From contig QMRV01000007.1 in NCBI GenBank assembly GCA_003649445.1, forward strand, positions 3,870-67,869: DNA of 64,000 nucleotides, in the 5' to 3' direction. This document shows positions 1 through 8,291 of this stretch, piece by piece. The notes beneath the pieces were generated by a model that was not told the origin of the DNA, did not search any database, and worked only from the letters and a program-made list of their open reading frames with translations. A program made the translations under genes and the position numbers. How positions within the stretch are numbered: position 1 is the first letter of the stretch; each line of letters starts with the position of its first letter. The DNA is from Thermoprotei archaeon (GTDB lineage Archaea > Thermoproteota > Thermoprotei > Thermofilales > B15-G2).

Positions 1-975
1 TTAAATAGATTCATAGCACTCGCCCTCTACCAGAAACTTAAAAACATCTTCTAAACTAATTCTCTCAGAAGACAGACTAACTATTTTTAAGTCTTCTTTC
101 TTAATTAATTCAATTAAATTAGGTGTAATATATTCTAATTCTCTAGTATATATTTCTATTAATTCATCATTTAAGTTAAGTTTTTCTATATCAAGCTTCT
201 TTATTTTACTAATGAGTTTTTCTGAAGGAACTCTATTTAATTTTATAGATATCTTTTCTAGTTTTCTGATTTTCTTTTTCAAGTTACTCGGAGTATCGCA
301 TGCAATTATTTTACCTTTGTTCAGAAATGCTACTCTATCAGCAAGTGTTTCTACTTCGACTGCCTGGTGACTCGTCATCAGGATTGTTATCTTGTATTCT
401 TTCGAAATGATATTAGTTAAAATAGCTCTAACTTTATTGGCTAAAACAGGATCGAGGCTTCGTGTAGGTTCATCGAGCAAGAGTACGGGGGTTTTGATTA
501 AAAGCATTTTCGCTAAAATTGCTTTATGCATTTCTCCAGTAGAAAGAAAAATGGCTTCTTTATTGAGTATATTTTTTAAATCTAAAAGCTCGGTAGCAAA
601 CTCTATTCTTTTTAGAAGAACTTCTTTAGGAATTCCGTAAAGTCTGCCGAAAAACATGAGGTTTTCTTTTACTGTATAGGCGTAATGTAAGCCGAGCCAT
701 GAGCCACCTATAATTAAGTTACATGAAGCTTTAGCTTTACTTCTTTCCTTAATTATATGGTAACCATTAATCCAGGCTTCACCTTCGTCAGGTCTAATGA
801 CACATGATAAGATTTTAAGTAAAGTGGTTTTTCCCGCACCATTAGGTCCCATAATTGCGAAGATTTCTCCTTTTCTTACTTTAAATGAAATTCCCTTTAA
901 TGCCTCTATGATTCCCTTACCTTTTTCTTTCTTAAATCTCTTCGTTAAGTTATCAGCGATAATCATATATTTCAT
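1..975 (-). CDS. ABC transporter ATP-binding protein
   Basis: This is an ATPase subunit of an ABC transporter, probably an ABC-2 type exporter. Walker A (GPNGAGKTT) lies near residue 44, Walker B (VLLLDEP) near 165, and the H-loop (TSHQ) near 200. The signature is LSTGE instead of the usual LSGGQ, which is unusual. After the nucleotide-binding domain comes a roughly 90-residue C-terminal extension typical of drug/antibiotic-type exporter ATPases. The gene is complete, ending with TAA at the first bases of the window. It lies 8 bp downstream of a wHTH regulator gene and is probably co-transcribed with it. The permease is not in view and is expected to the left of the window. ATG at 966 is an alternative start. 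The substrate cannot be deduced. Confidence 0.9.
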   Translation of the reverse strand: MKYMIIADNLTKRFKKEKGKGIIEALKGISFKVRKGEIFAIMGPNGAGKTTLLKILSCVIRPDEGEAWINGYHIIKERSKAKASCNLIIGGSWLGLHYAYTVKENLMFFGRLYGIPKEVLLKRIEFATELLDLKNILNKEAIFLSTGEMHKAILAKMLLIKTPVLLLDEPTRSLDPVLANKVRAILTNIISKEYKITILMTSHQAVEVETLADRVAFLNKGKIIACDTPSNLKKKIRKLEKISIKLNRVPSEKLISKIKKLDIEKLNLNDELIEIYTRELEYITPNLIELIKKEDLKIVSLSSERISLEDVFKFLVEGECYESI

Positions 976-983
976 AGCTGCTC

Positions 984-1568
984 CTAACGATCTTCATCTA
1001 TTACTATGTATATGAAATGTCCTTTTTCGGTTTCAAAAGGAGATTTTATTAATCCATATTCTTTTAGTTTTTCTTCAATAATATTTAGTACTATAAACTT
1101 CCATAGGAACCATCTTGCTTCATCGTCTGTTAGCTTGTAGCCCTGTTTAGCCATTAATGTGTTCTTAAACCATTCTTCAGCTTTCATTAGTGATTTCTCG
1201 TAAACTTTTTTAACTGCTTCAGCCGCGATATCACTAAAATCTTTTAATAATTTTTTCAGTGATTCTAACTCTTTAACAGTGTATACGGGAATCGCCAAGG
1301 CATAGTAACGTTCCTGCTTATACTTTTTATGAGGATACTCTACTTCCTTAACTATATTGTATTCAATTAGCTTCTTTATGTGATCGAGTACTGTTGTCGC
1401 TGAGAGACCTAGTTTCTCAGAAATTTGTTTAGCTGTAAGAGGTCCTTCTAGTGCTAATAAAGCGGCTATCGCTTTTCTACTGTCTGCTGTAAAGACCGCA
1501 AAAGGTATATCGCGTCCGCTACCCCAGACCTCTATGAACTTTTTAGCGTACTTCTCCACATTATTCAT
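984..1568 (-). CDS. Winged-helix (ArsR-like) transcriptional regulator
   Basis: A 194-residue protein with an ArsR-type winged helix near residues 27-85. The recognition region is ISEKLGLSATTVLDHIKKL, followed by a wing-like basic stretch (YPHKKYKQERYY). The rest is helical and probably mediates dimerisation or sensing. It is the first gene of an operon with the ABC ATPase 8 bp downstream, so it most likely controls that exporter and itself. A 12-bp palindrome overlaps the expected TATA position just before its ATG, fitting autoregulation. The effector is unknown. Confidence 0.8.
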   Translation of the reverse strand: MNNVEKYAKKFIEVWGSGRDIPFAVFTADSRKAIAALLALEGPLTAKQISEKLGLSATTVLDHIKKLIEYNIVKEVEYPHKKYKQERYYALAIPVYTVKELESLKKLLKDFSDIAAEAVKKVYEKSLMKAEEWFKNTLMAKQGYKLTDDEARWFLWKFIVLNIIEEKLKEYGLIKSPFETEKGHFIYIVIDEDR

Positions 1569-1592
1569 AGCCTATTAGCTATTCAGCTTATC

Positions 1593-1604
1593 AGCTTATA
1601 AGCT
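1593..1604 (-). promoter_or_regulatory. Palindrome overlapping the TATA region of the wHTH-ABC operon
   Basis: AGCTTATAAGCT is a perfect 12-bp palindrome centred about 30 nt upstream of the regulator's ATG. Its core TTATAA sits where a leaderless gene's TATA box belongs. The element AGCTTAT/GCTTAT recurs at 1585-1591 and 1610-1615. It may serve as both promoter and operator; this is inferred from position only. Confidence 0.4.
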
Positions 1605-1678
1605 TTTCTGCTTATAGCCTACTTTAATTCAGCGAGTTTTATGACTGCTTAAATAGAGCCACAGTAAGTATAGTCTCG

Positions 1679-2413
1679 GTGATCAACATGACTATAGGGA
1701 GAGGCAGAGCCCTCTTAGTTATTTTTTCACCATTTATACTTAATATGGCATGTTCTACTGCGATTGCCATGGGCTATATAGCAGGAGCCATGGCTAGAGG
1801 AGTGCCTCCAGAGAAAATAGGAATTCTCATAGCGAAAGCGCTTCTCACATACAATTTCTACTGGTCGGTCATACAGGTATGCTGGGGACTTTATGTCATT
1901 AAGCTTCTTGGAGGCTGGAGCATCGTTAAGGAAAAGTACTCTACTAGCGATATTTCGGAAAAACCTGTCACAAGTATTGCTCTAATCATTGCATTAATTC
2001 TGCTATCTCAGGGAGTAATTATGTTCATGCAGTATCTCAACTGTCTTCTCTACTACCAAGGCTCCTGGGAAAAGTATCTTGAATACTGGCGCGAAATCAC
2101 CGCAGACTTACCGCTATTCTCTAAAATATACTTCGTTGCAATAGCTCCATTCACGGCAGGAATCTTCGAGGAGATTATATGGAGGCTCTTCGGAATAAAG
2201 GTACTTGAAAAATACTTCGGCTCAAAGAATGCTCTAGTAATACAGGCACTAGCTTTCGCTATATGGCACGGCTTCTCACTGCACACAGTAGCGACTTTTA
2301 TAATAGGCTTAGTCTATGGCTACATCTACCTCAAGAGGAGAAAACTCTTAGTACTATCAACAGCTCACGTAATTACAGACATTATAGGGTTCTCTCTAGC
2401 ATTCCTTCGATAA
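1679..2413 (+). CDS. CPBP family intramembrane metalloprotease
   Basis: A 244-residue multi-spanning membrane protein of the CPBP (Abi, CAAX-protease-like) family. Its three signature motifs are visible in order: EEIIWR (EExxxR), FAIWHG (FxxxH) and AHVITD (HxxxD), all in hydrophobic segments of the C-terminal half. About six to seven membrane spans are apparent. GTG at 1679 or ATG at 1688 can start it. A TATA-like CTTAAATA at 1648-1655 lies about 26 nt upstream, consistent with a leaderless transcript. It is divergent from the wHTH-ABC operon. The substrate is unknown. Confidence 0.85.
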   Translation: MINMTIGRGRALLVIFSPFILNMACSTAIAMGYIAGAMARGVPPEKIGILIAKALLTYNFYWSVIQVCWGLYVIKLLGGWSIVKEKYSTSDISEKPVTSIALIIALILLSQGVIMFMQYLNCLLYYQGSWEKYLEYWREITADLPLFSKIYFVAIAPFTAGIFEEIIWRLFGIKVLEKYFGSKNALVIQALAFAIWHGFSLHTVATFIIGLVYGYIYLKRRKLLVLSTAHVITDIIGFSLAFLR

Positions 2414-2494
2414 GGTTCATTTAGAAATGCTATTTTCAGAAATTATTTACATATACTTCACTTTAATACTATGAGCAATATACCTTAATATATG

Positions 2495-3214
2495 CTATTC
2501 TGGTATAATAATATTTACTTTAGGGTATTTCTGCGCGAACCTGTTTTTGAATTCCTTTGGGTTTATATTACAGATAAAGTCTCCTGGTTTGAATTTATCG
2601 TAGTGCATTAACACAATATTGTTTATAGTGAATGTTTTTAGAAAATCTTCTAGCACTTTCTCTACAGGCCATATGATGAGCACATCTATTGTGTCTGTAG
2701 CTTTAGGTAAGTCTGGCGGTACTTTGTGGCAGTCCCCTGAATAGAATAGTTTTCTGTTATTGCTCTCGATAAGGAAGCTGTACTTATCTGGCGACTCTTC
2801 TTCATTTTGAATGGGAACTATTTTTACTCGATTTAATCTTATTGGATGATTTCTCTCTACAGTGAAGCAGTTTTCTACTCCTTTTCTAGTGAGCTGATCT
2901 ACTACTGATTTAGTAGAGTATACTAAGACTCCGTTACATCTGCTAGATATTTTTAGTACTGCTTCTATATCGAAGTGGTCTCCGTGGTCATGTGTAATTA
3001 GAATTATTTTAGGGCATGGTAGTTCTTCTAGCTTTACTCTGAGAGGTGTTATTCTATGCTCATAGTGATTTTTCCACCAGAATTTCTCTGCAAAGAATGG
3101 GTCTAGTAATATTTTCTTGTCTTCAATTTCTACTAAGAACGAAGCGTGTCCTATGAAAGTTAGCTTAAAGCCTTCAATAAGCATTCTCTCGCTTATCTCT
3201 ATTTGAACAGGCAA
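2495..3214 (-). CDS. UlaG-like metallo-beta-lactamase-fold hydrolase
   Basis: A 239-residue MBL-fold metal-dependent hydrolase. The N-terminal beta region GFKLTFIGHASFLVE is followed by LLDPFF and the metal motif THDHGDHFD near residue 75. Later metal ligands are plausible in YSGDCHK and MHYDKF. This pattern matches the UlaG/YcfU-like group rather than beta-lactamases proper. It is divergent from the hdrCBA operon with about 60 bp between start codons, so the promoters face each other. No substrate can be assigned. Confidence 0.8.
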   Translation of the reverse strand: MPVQIEISERMLIEGFKLTFIGHASFLVEIEDKKILLDPFFAEKFWWKNHYEHRITPLRVKLEELPCPKIILITHDHGDHFDIEAVLKISSRCNGVLVYSTKSVVDQLTRKGVENCFTVERNHPIRLNRVKIVPIQNEEESPDKYSFLIESNNRKLFYSGDCHKVPPDLPKATDTIDVLIIWPVEKVLEDFLKTFTINNIVLMHYDKFKPGDFICNINPKEFKNRFAQKYPKVNIIIPE

Positions 3215-3273
3215 ATAAACATATTTTTGCTTCTTGCGAAAAATCCTATATTTGCTCTGAGGAAAAATAAGCT

Positions 3274-3741
3274 GTGAGCCGTATTGAAGAGTTCGTTGGT
3301 CTTCAAGACCCCTTAGTCTGTTTTCAGTGCAGAAGATGTACTAGCGGCTGTCCCGTAGCTTTTCTCGAGAAAGATTATCGTCCTCACAGAATAGTAGCTT
3401 ACGTTATTATGGACCGAGTAGACCAGCTTCTCGAAAACGATGTTGTCTGGAAGTGTACTAGGTGCTATAAGTGTACTGAATACTGCCCTCAAGCAGTAGC
3501 TCCCTCGGACGTAGTTATGGCTCTGCAGAAACTTGTTTCCGAGAAGAAGGGGTTGCCTGAAGCCTACGTGAAAATGATTAAGACAGTAGCGTCTACTGGA
3601 CTATCTTTCGAGGAAATGGATATTGCTGACAGAGAATTCGAGATACACAATAGAGAGAGCTTAGGGCTGGCTAAGCTTCAGCCTCCTAGTAGAATAGGCG
3701 TGATAAGTAAGATAGTTAAGGCTCTTGGAGGTGTTGAGTAA
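3274..3741 (+). CDS. hdrC: Heterodisulfide reductase subunit C-like ferredoxin protein
   Basis: HdrC carries two [4Fe-4S] clusters and passes electrons between HdrA and HdrB in the cytoplasmic heterodisulfide-reductase-type complex. Two complete motifs are present: CFQCRRCTSGCP near residue 16 and CTRCYKCTEYCP near residue 65. At 155 residues it is normal or slightly short for the family. It starts with GTG and is first of a three-gene operon; its TAA overlaps the ATG of hdrB (TAATG). No methyl-coenzyme M reductase gene is in the window, so the physiological disulfide may not be CoM-S-S-CoB. Confidence 0.92.
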   Translation: MSRIEEFVGLQDPLVCFQCRRCTSGCPVAFLEKDYRPHRIVAYVIMDRVDQLLENDVVWKCTRCYKCTEYCPQAVAPSDVVMALQKLVSEKKGLPEAYVKMIKTVASTGLSFEEMDIADREFEIHNRESLGLAKLQPPSRIGVISKIVKALGGVE

Positions 3742-4625
3742 TGGAGAAAATTGCTGTTTACTGGGGATGCTTTACTCCGACTAAACAGTATGCGTTAGAG
3801 CTTTCAACTAGAAGTGTTTTTGAGACACTCGGCGTCCAAATACTTGAACTCAGAAATAGCGCTTGCTGCGGCTACCCCTATAGAGGAGTTAAGCCTAAAC
3901 TATGGCTTTATCTGTCGGCTCGAATTCTGGCTTTAGCCGAAGAACAAGGATACAAGTACTTACTGCCTGTCTGCAATGGCTGCTACAATTCTCTACTGAA
4001 AACCCAGCACTTCCTTAAAGAAAGAAAAGACGTGAGAGAAGAAGTAGCCAAGTATCTCGCTGAAGAAGGATTAAAGTACTCAGGAAGAACCAAGGTGGTA
4101 CACTTCTTAGAATATCTTCACGACTACTACGGCTTAGATAAGATTAAGGAGAAGCTTTACTCTGAAAGCAGAAAAGAAATCAAAGTAGCAGCACATTATG
4201 GATGCGATGCACTCAGGCCTGGAGAAATACCTCGATTCGATAACCCAAGAAACCCCACTAAATTCGAGAACCTGATAGAGGCGCTTGGCTACACTGCTAT
4301 AAAAGACTATCCTAGAAAACTAGACTGCTGTGGAGCACCACTACTGGCAGTAAATCCTGAGCTAGCACTTAAAGTAGACTGGCTTAAGCTGGTAAATGCT
4401 GCTTCATCTGGAGCAAACCTGCTGGTAACTACTTGTGAATACTGCTTCGAAATGCTTGATACTAAACAAGAGTCCGCTTCCAAGGTAGGAGGAAAACCTG
4501 TATCTATTCCCGTAATGTACTTCCAACAACTAATCGGCTTGGCTCTAGGGCTCTCCGAAAAAGAGTTAGGCTTGAATTTTAACATGAGTCCCGTTGAATC
4601 TATTCTAGAAAAACTCAAGAGGTGA
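3741..4625 (+). CDS. hdrB: Heterodisulfide reductase subunit B-like protein
   Basis: HdrB is the subunit that reduces the disulfide, using noncubane Fe-S clusters bound by two CCG domains. The first domain shows YWGCF, then SACCGYP and CNGCYN. The second shows HYGCD, then LDCCGAP and CEYCFE. Both cysteine sets are complete. The length of 294 residues is normal. Its start overlaps the hdrC stop by one base and is preceded by an SD-like GGAGGTG inside hdrC. The TGA stop sits within the GAGGTGA SD sequence of hdrA, which supports it as a genuine terminator. Confidence 0.93.
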   Translation: MEKIAVYWGCFTPTKQYALELSTRSVFETLGVQILELRNSACCGYPYRGVKPKLWLYLSARILALAEEQGYKYLLPVCNGCYNSLLKTQHFLKERKDVREEVAKYLAEEGLKYSGRTKVVHFLEYLHDYYGLDKIKEKLYSESRKEIKVAAHYGCDALRPGEIPRFDNPRNPTKFENLIEALGYTAIKDYPRKLDCCGAPLLAVNPELALKVDWLKLVNAASSGANLLVTTCEYCFEMLDTKQESASKVGGKPVSIPVMYFQQLIGLALGLSEKELGLNFNMSPVESILEKLKR

Positions 4626-4629
4626 GAAA

Positions 4630-7026
4630 ATGGTTAAAATAGGTGTCTACGTATGTCATTGCGGCTCAAACATCGCTGGAGTAGTCGACGTAAAGAAAGT
4701 AGTAGAAAAGGTCAGTAAGCTTCCCGGAGTAGTTGTAGCTAGAGACTACACTTACATGTGTTCTGATCCTGGCCAGAACCTCATAATAGAAGACATCAAG
4801 AAATACAGTTTAGACAGAGTAATTATTGCTGCTTGTACTCCTTCAATGCATGAGAAAACATTCCGCAGAGTAGCCGAGAGAGCTGAGCTGAACAAGTATC
4901 TCGTAGAAATCGTTAATATTAGGGAACAGTGTTCATGGGCTCATGAAGAAGATCCTGAAGGTGCTACCGAGAAAGCAGCAGCTTTAATAGCTATGGCTGT
5001 AGCTAAAGCCCACTACTTAAAGCAGCTAGAAGAGCTGAGAATACCTGCTGTCAAAAGAGTCCTAGTTATTGGCGGAGGAATAGCCGGCATGACTGCTTCA
5101 CTCGCTTTGGCAGACATGGGCTACGAAGTAGTTCTCGTAGAAAAAGAGCCGAGTATAGGCGGCAATATGGCGAAAATAGGGAGAGTTTTCCCTACGATGG
5201 ACTGTGCTCCCTGTATAATAACTCCTGTAATGGTGGAAATAGCGCGGAACCCGCGAATAAAGCTCTATACTTACTCTGAGGTAGGGGAAGTTTCGGGCGG
5301 GCCCGGACGGTTTAAAGTAAGAATAAAGAAGAAGCCGAGGTACATTAAAGAAGATCTCTGTGTAGGCTGCGGAGTATGTGTAGATAAGTGTCCAGTTAAA
5401 GTGCCTAGCGAGTTCGAAGAGGGATTAAAGTACCGTAAAGCAATCTACATACCGTTCCCTCAAGCAGTCCCAAGAACCCCTGTAATAGATACTGAACATT
5501 GCCTATACTTTACTAAAGGAGTATGCAGGATGTGTGAAAAAGTATGTCCTACTAAAGCAGTAGACTTTACGCAGAAAGAAGAAGTTGTTGAAGAAGAAGT
5601 AGGAGCAATAATAGTTGCCACAGGATACAAGCTCTTCGATATATCTAAGTTACCGGAATACAGCTACGGTAAATCAAAGTACATTATAACAGGACTCCAA
5701 ATGGAGAGAATAGTAGTCAACAAAGTTATCGGCGAAAAAACGCTAATAGACTTCGCTCCCAAAGTAGCTGCAGTAATACTGTGCGCTGGATCGAGAGACG
5801 AGAACGCTCTACCTTACTGCTGTCGCTTTGGCTGTGCCGCGGGCTTAAAGCACGCACTCTACTTAAAGAAGCTCTTCGGCTGCGAGAAAGTCTACTTAAT
5901 ATACCAGGATATAAGAGCCTTTGGTAAAGGCTACGAAGACTTCTATAGGCGAGTGAGAGAAGCAGGAGTAATATTCATTCAAGGCAAGCCTAGCGAAATA
6001 GAAGTAATTGGAGAAAACGAGCTCCTAATACGTGTCTACAACACTGCACTAGATGAAGTACAGGAGCTTAAAGTAAATGCTGTAGTGCTTGAGACAGGAG
6101 TAGAGCCTAGCGACGGTACACTTGAAATAGCCGAGAAAGTGAAAATACCTTTAGGCCTAGATAAATTCATACTCGAAGTACACCCTAAGCTAAAGCCCGT
6201 AGAAACATATGTTTCAGGAATCTTCGCAGCAGGCTGCGCCTTAGGACCGAAAGATATACCTGATACAATAGCTCAAGCTAAAGCAGCCGCATCGGCCGCG
6301 GCATCAATGCTGGCTACAGGCGAAATAATAAAAGAACCCTACTATGCCGTAGTAGATGAAGAAAAATGCACTGGATGCGGTGTGTGCGTCTCAGCGTGCC
6401 CATTCGGCGCCATAGACATAGTAGAGAAAAACGGAAAGAAAGTAGCTGTAGTAGACCCAACTAAATGCAAAGGAGCCGGAATATGTGTACCAGCCTGCCC
6501 CTACAGCGCAATAGATACTACTGTAGACAGTGAAGAACAGCTACTAGCCTACATTAAAGCGGCAGCAGATTGGCCTATACGTCCCAAGATACTCCTAATA
6601 GCAGACGAGTGCGGAGGATACGCTGCAGCAGACCTCGCAGGACTCTCTAAGTTCACTTATCCTCCAGTAGCACTAACACTTAAAGTAAAGTGTGCCGGAA
6701 GAATAACTCCAAGAATAATAGTCGAGGCATTTAAAGCAGGATTCGACGGAATAGTAATAGCAGCTGGCCCGCCTGAAGTCTGCCACTACGCTAAAGGAGC
6801 AATATACTGCCAGAAAACAGTAGAAGCGGTTAAGAAAGCTATGAAAGAGCACGGAGTAGAAGAAGATAGACTAGTCTTAAAGTGGACAGTAGCACCTGCA
6901 GCAAAACCACTTGCCACTACAATAACACAGCTAGCAGAGAAACTAAAAAAGCTAGGATCCCTCAAAGCATCTGAAGAAAACTTAAGCAAAATACTAGAGA
7001 CCGCTAGTAAAGAACTTTCATTTTAA
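4630..7026 (+). CDS. hdrA: HdrA-like flavoprotein fused to an MvhD-like domain
   Basis: HdrA holds FAD and several Fe-S clusters and is where electron bifurcation occurs in known Hdr complexes. At 798 residues it is longer than classical HdrA (about 650). The FAD-binding GGGIAGM is near residue 148. A ferredoxin motif CVGCGVCVDKCP is near 244, and a second pair is near 580-615: CTGCGVCVSACP, then CKGAGICVPACP, where the second cysteine is replaced by alanine. From about residue 655 it resembles MvhD/FlpD (CAGR, VCHY, VEAVKKAM), as in HdrA2-type fusions; the first MvhD cysteines are partly missing (ADECGG). No hydrogenase or formate dehydrogenase gene is adjacent, so the electron donor is unknown. 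Confidence 0.9.
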   Translation: MVKIGVYVCHCGSNIAGVVDVKKVVEKVSKLPGVVVARDYTYMCSDPGQNLIIEDIKKYSLDRVIIAACTPSMHEKTFRRVAERAELNKYLVEIVNIREQCSWAHEEDPEGATEKAAALIAMAVAKAHYLKQLEELRIPAVKRVLVIGGGIAGMTASLALADMGYEVVLVEKEPSIGGNMAKIGRVFPTMDCAPCIITPVMVEIARNPRIKLYTYSEVGEVSGGPGRFKVRIKKKPRYIKEDLCVGCGVCVDKCPVKVPSEFEEGLKYRKAIYIPFPQAVPRTPVIDTEHCLYFTKGVCRMCEKVCPTKAVDFTQKEEVVEEEVGAIIVATGYKLFDISKLPEYSYGKSKYIITGLQMERIVVNKVIGEKTLIDFAPKVAAVILCAGSRDENALPYCCRFGCAAGLKHALYLKKLFGCEKVYLIYQDIRAFGKGYEDFYRRVREAGVIFIQGKPSEIEVIGENELLIRVYNTALDEVQELKVNAVVLETGVEPSDGTLEIAEKVKIPLGLDKFILEVHPKLKPVETYVSGIFAAGCALGPKDIPDTIAQAKAAASAAASMLATGEIIKEPYYAVVDEEKCTGCGVCVSACPFGAIDIVEKNGKKVAVVDPTKCKGAGICVPACPYSAIDTTVDSEEQLLAYIKAAADWPIRPKILLIADECGGYAAADLAGLSKFTYPPVALTLKVKCAGRITPRIIVEAFKAGFDGIVIAAGPPEVCHYAKGAIYCQKTVEAVKKAMKEHGVEEDRLVLKWTVAPAAKPLATTITQLAEKLKKLGSLKASEENLSKILETASKELSF

Positions 7027-7067
7027 ATTTATTACCCCAGCGATTTCACTTCAAATAAAATATCTAA

Positions 7068-7379
7068 AAATTCTTTCCCGAAAACGATGTTCAAGCAAAC
7101 CAGTATCTCATAGTAGACTCAAATGAAGCTCTTCTACTTGACCCCAGAGGAAAAATAGTGTTTAATAATCTTTTAAGCGAAGTAGGCAAAATAATACCTC
7201 TAAAAAACATTAAAGTAATTTTTGCTACACACCAAGACCCAGTCATAGTTTCCGCTCTAACTTCGTGGATAGTAGTCTGCCCCCAAGCTAAAGTATATTT
7301 GCCTAAACTATGGTCAAGATTTCTGCCACATATTTTCTCAAAAGAGAGAAGCTGGGACTTTATAGTAGACTTATTTTAA
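7068..7379 (+). pseudogene. Remnant of an oxygen-binding diiron (ODP/flavodiiron-like) protein
   Basis: An open stretch of about 103 codons bounded by stops. It encodes the N-terminal part of an MBL-fold diiron protein: QANQYLIVDSNEALLLDP, then ATHQDP followed by PVIVSALTSWI, then KVYLPKLWSRFLPH. The THQDP motif is typical of ODP-type proteins, although the usual D after HQDP is V. No proper start codon exists at the family N-terminus, and the protein ends after about 100 residues where the family continues for more than 200. It directly follows hdrA and may once have been part of a redox or oxygen-response locus. Confidence 0.6.
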
Positions 7380-7492
7380 CCATTACTCTGCAAAGACTAT
7401 TAGAGCAATAGTCATTAACTTTCGCTGATAATTTTTATAGCATTATTAAAAGGATAGATTTATACATTTGTGTAAATATATTATCTACGAGA

Positions 7493-7785
7493 ATGAGAAG
7501 TAGAGATGAAGTACTAGAGATTCTTAGAAAAGAGCTTCCATATTTAAGGAGAAAGTATGGCGTGAAGGCTATTGGTGTTTTTGGCTCCTATGCGAGAAAT
7601 GACAGAAGAAGCAAAGTGATATTGATATTTTAGTAGAGTTTAATAGACCTATAGGATTTTTCAAATTTATTGAACTTGAAGAATATCTTAGTAAAAGACT
7701 TAGAATAAAAGTGGATCTAGTTACTCCAGATGCTTTGAAACCGCTAATAAAAGCAAAAATTCTAAAGGAAGTTATTTATGTCTAA
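7493..7785 (+). pseudogene. MNT-type nucleotidyltransferase antitoxin gene with a frameshift
   Basis: This is the minimal nucleotidyltransferase partner of a HEPN toxin. ATG at 7493 reads through the GSYARNDRRSK part of the GSx10DxD motif, then meets TAG shortly after. Adding one base near 7614-7618 restores DIDILVEFNRPIGF and a full C-terminus ending in TAA at 7785. The end overlaps the HEPN start by 8 bp, as is usual for these pairs. A TATA-like TTTATAC lies about 28 nt upstream. The defect may be a real inactivation or a homopolymer (AAA) error in the assembly. Confidence 0.75.
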
Positions 7786-8134
7786 AAGAGATTTTAAACT
7801 ATTCTTATATGATATTTTAGAAGCTATTGAAAGAATCGAGAATTATACAAAGAATATGAGTTACAGAGACTTTCTTCGTGATAGAAAAACTCAGGATGCA
7901 GTTATTCGAAACTTAGAAATAATAGGTGAAGCTGCTAAAAATTTGCCTAAGAATATTAAGAAAAGATATCCTAAAATTCCCTGGAGAGCATTAAGTGAAA
8001 TGCGAGATAAACTCATTCACGCTTACTTTGGCGTCAGCCTATCTATTGTATGGGAAACTATTAAAAATGACCTACCAGTACTTAAACAGCAAGTTGAGAG
8101 TATATTAAAGGATCTAAAAGATGAATCTATGTAA
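7778..8134 (+). CDS. HEPN domain toxin (HepT/DUF86-like)
   Basis: A 118-residue HEPN-fold protein. In HepT/MntA-type systems the HEPN partner is an RNase toxin neutralised by AMPylation by the MNT partner. The catalytic RxxxxH motif is visible as MRDKLIHAYF near residue 75, including the tyrosine two residues after H that is AMPylated in HepT. It overlaps the frameshifted MNT gene upstream. If that frameshift is real, the toxin would lack its partner, so checking it is worthwhile. Confidence 0.85.
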   Translation: MSKRDFKLFLYDILEAIERIENYTKNMSYRDFLRDRKTQDAVIRNLEIIGEAAKNLPKNIKKRYPKIPWRALSEMRDKLIHAYFGVSLSIVWETIKNDLPVLKQQVESILKDLKDESM

Positions 8135-8291
8135 GCCCAGTAAATTTACCTTTAATGTCTTAAGAATATATTTAATTAGGGACGCATTATTTCATTAATT
8201 TATTGATATTTCAGAAATGTTTATATAGTTTTCTCTTTAAGGTGAAATTACTTAACGGTATTCAAATATATGTTTATACAGACAATTTCTC

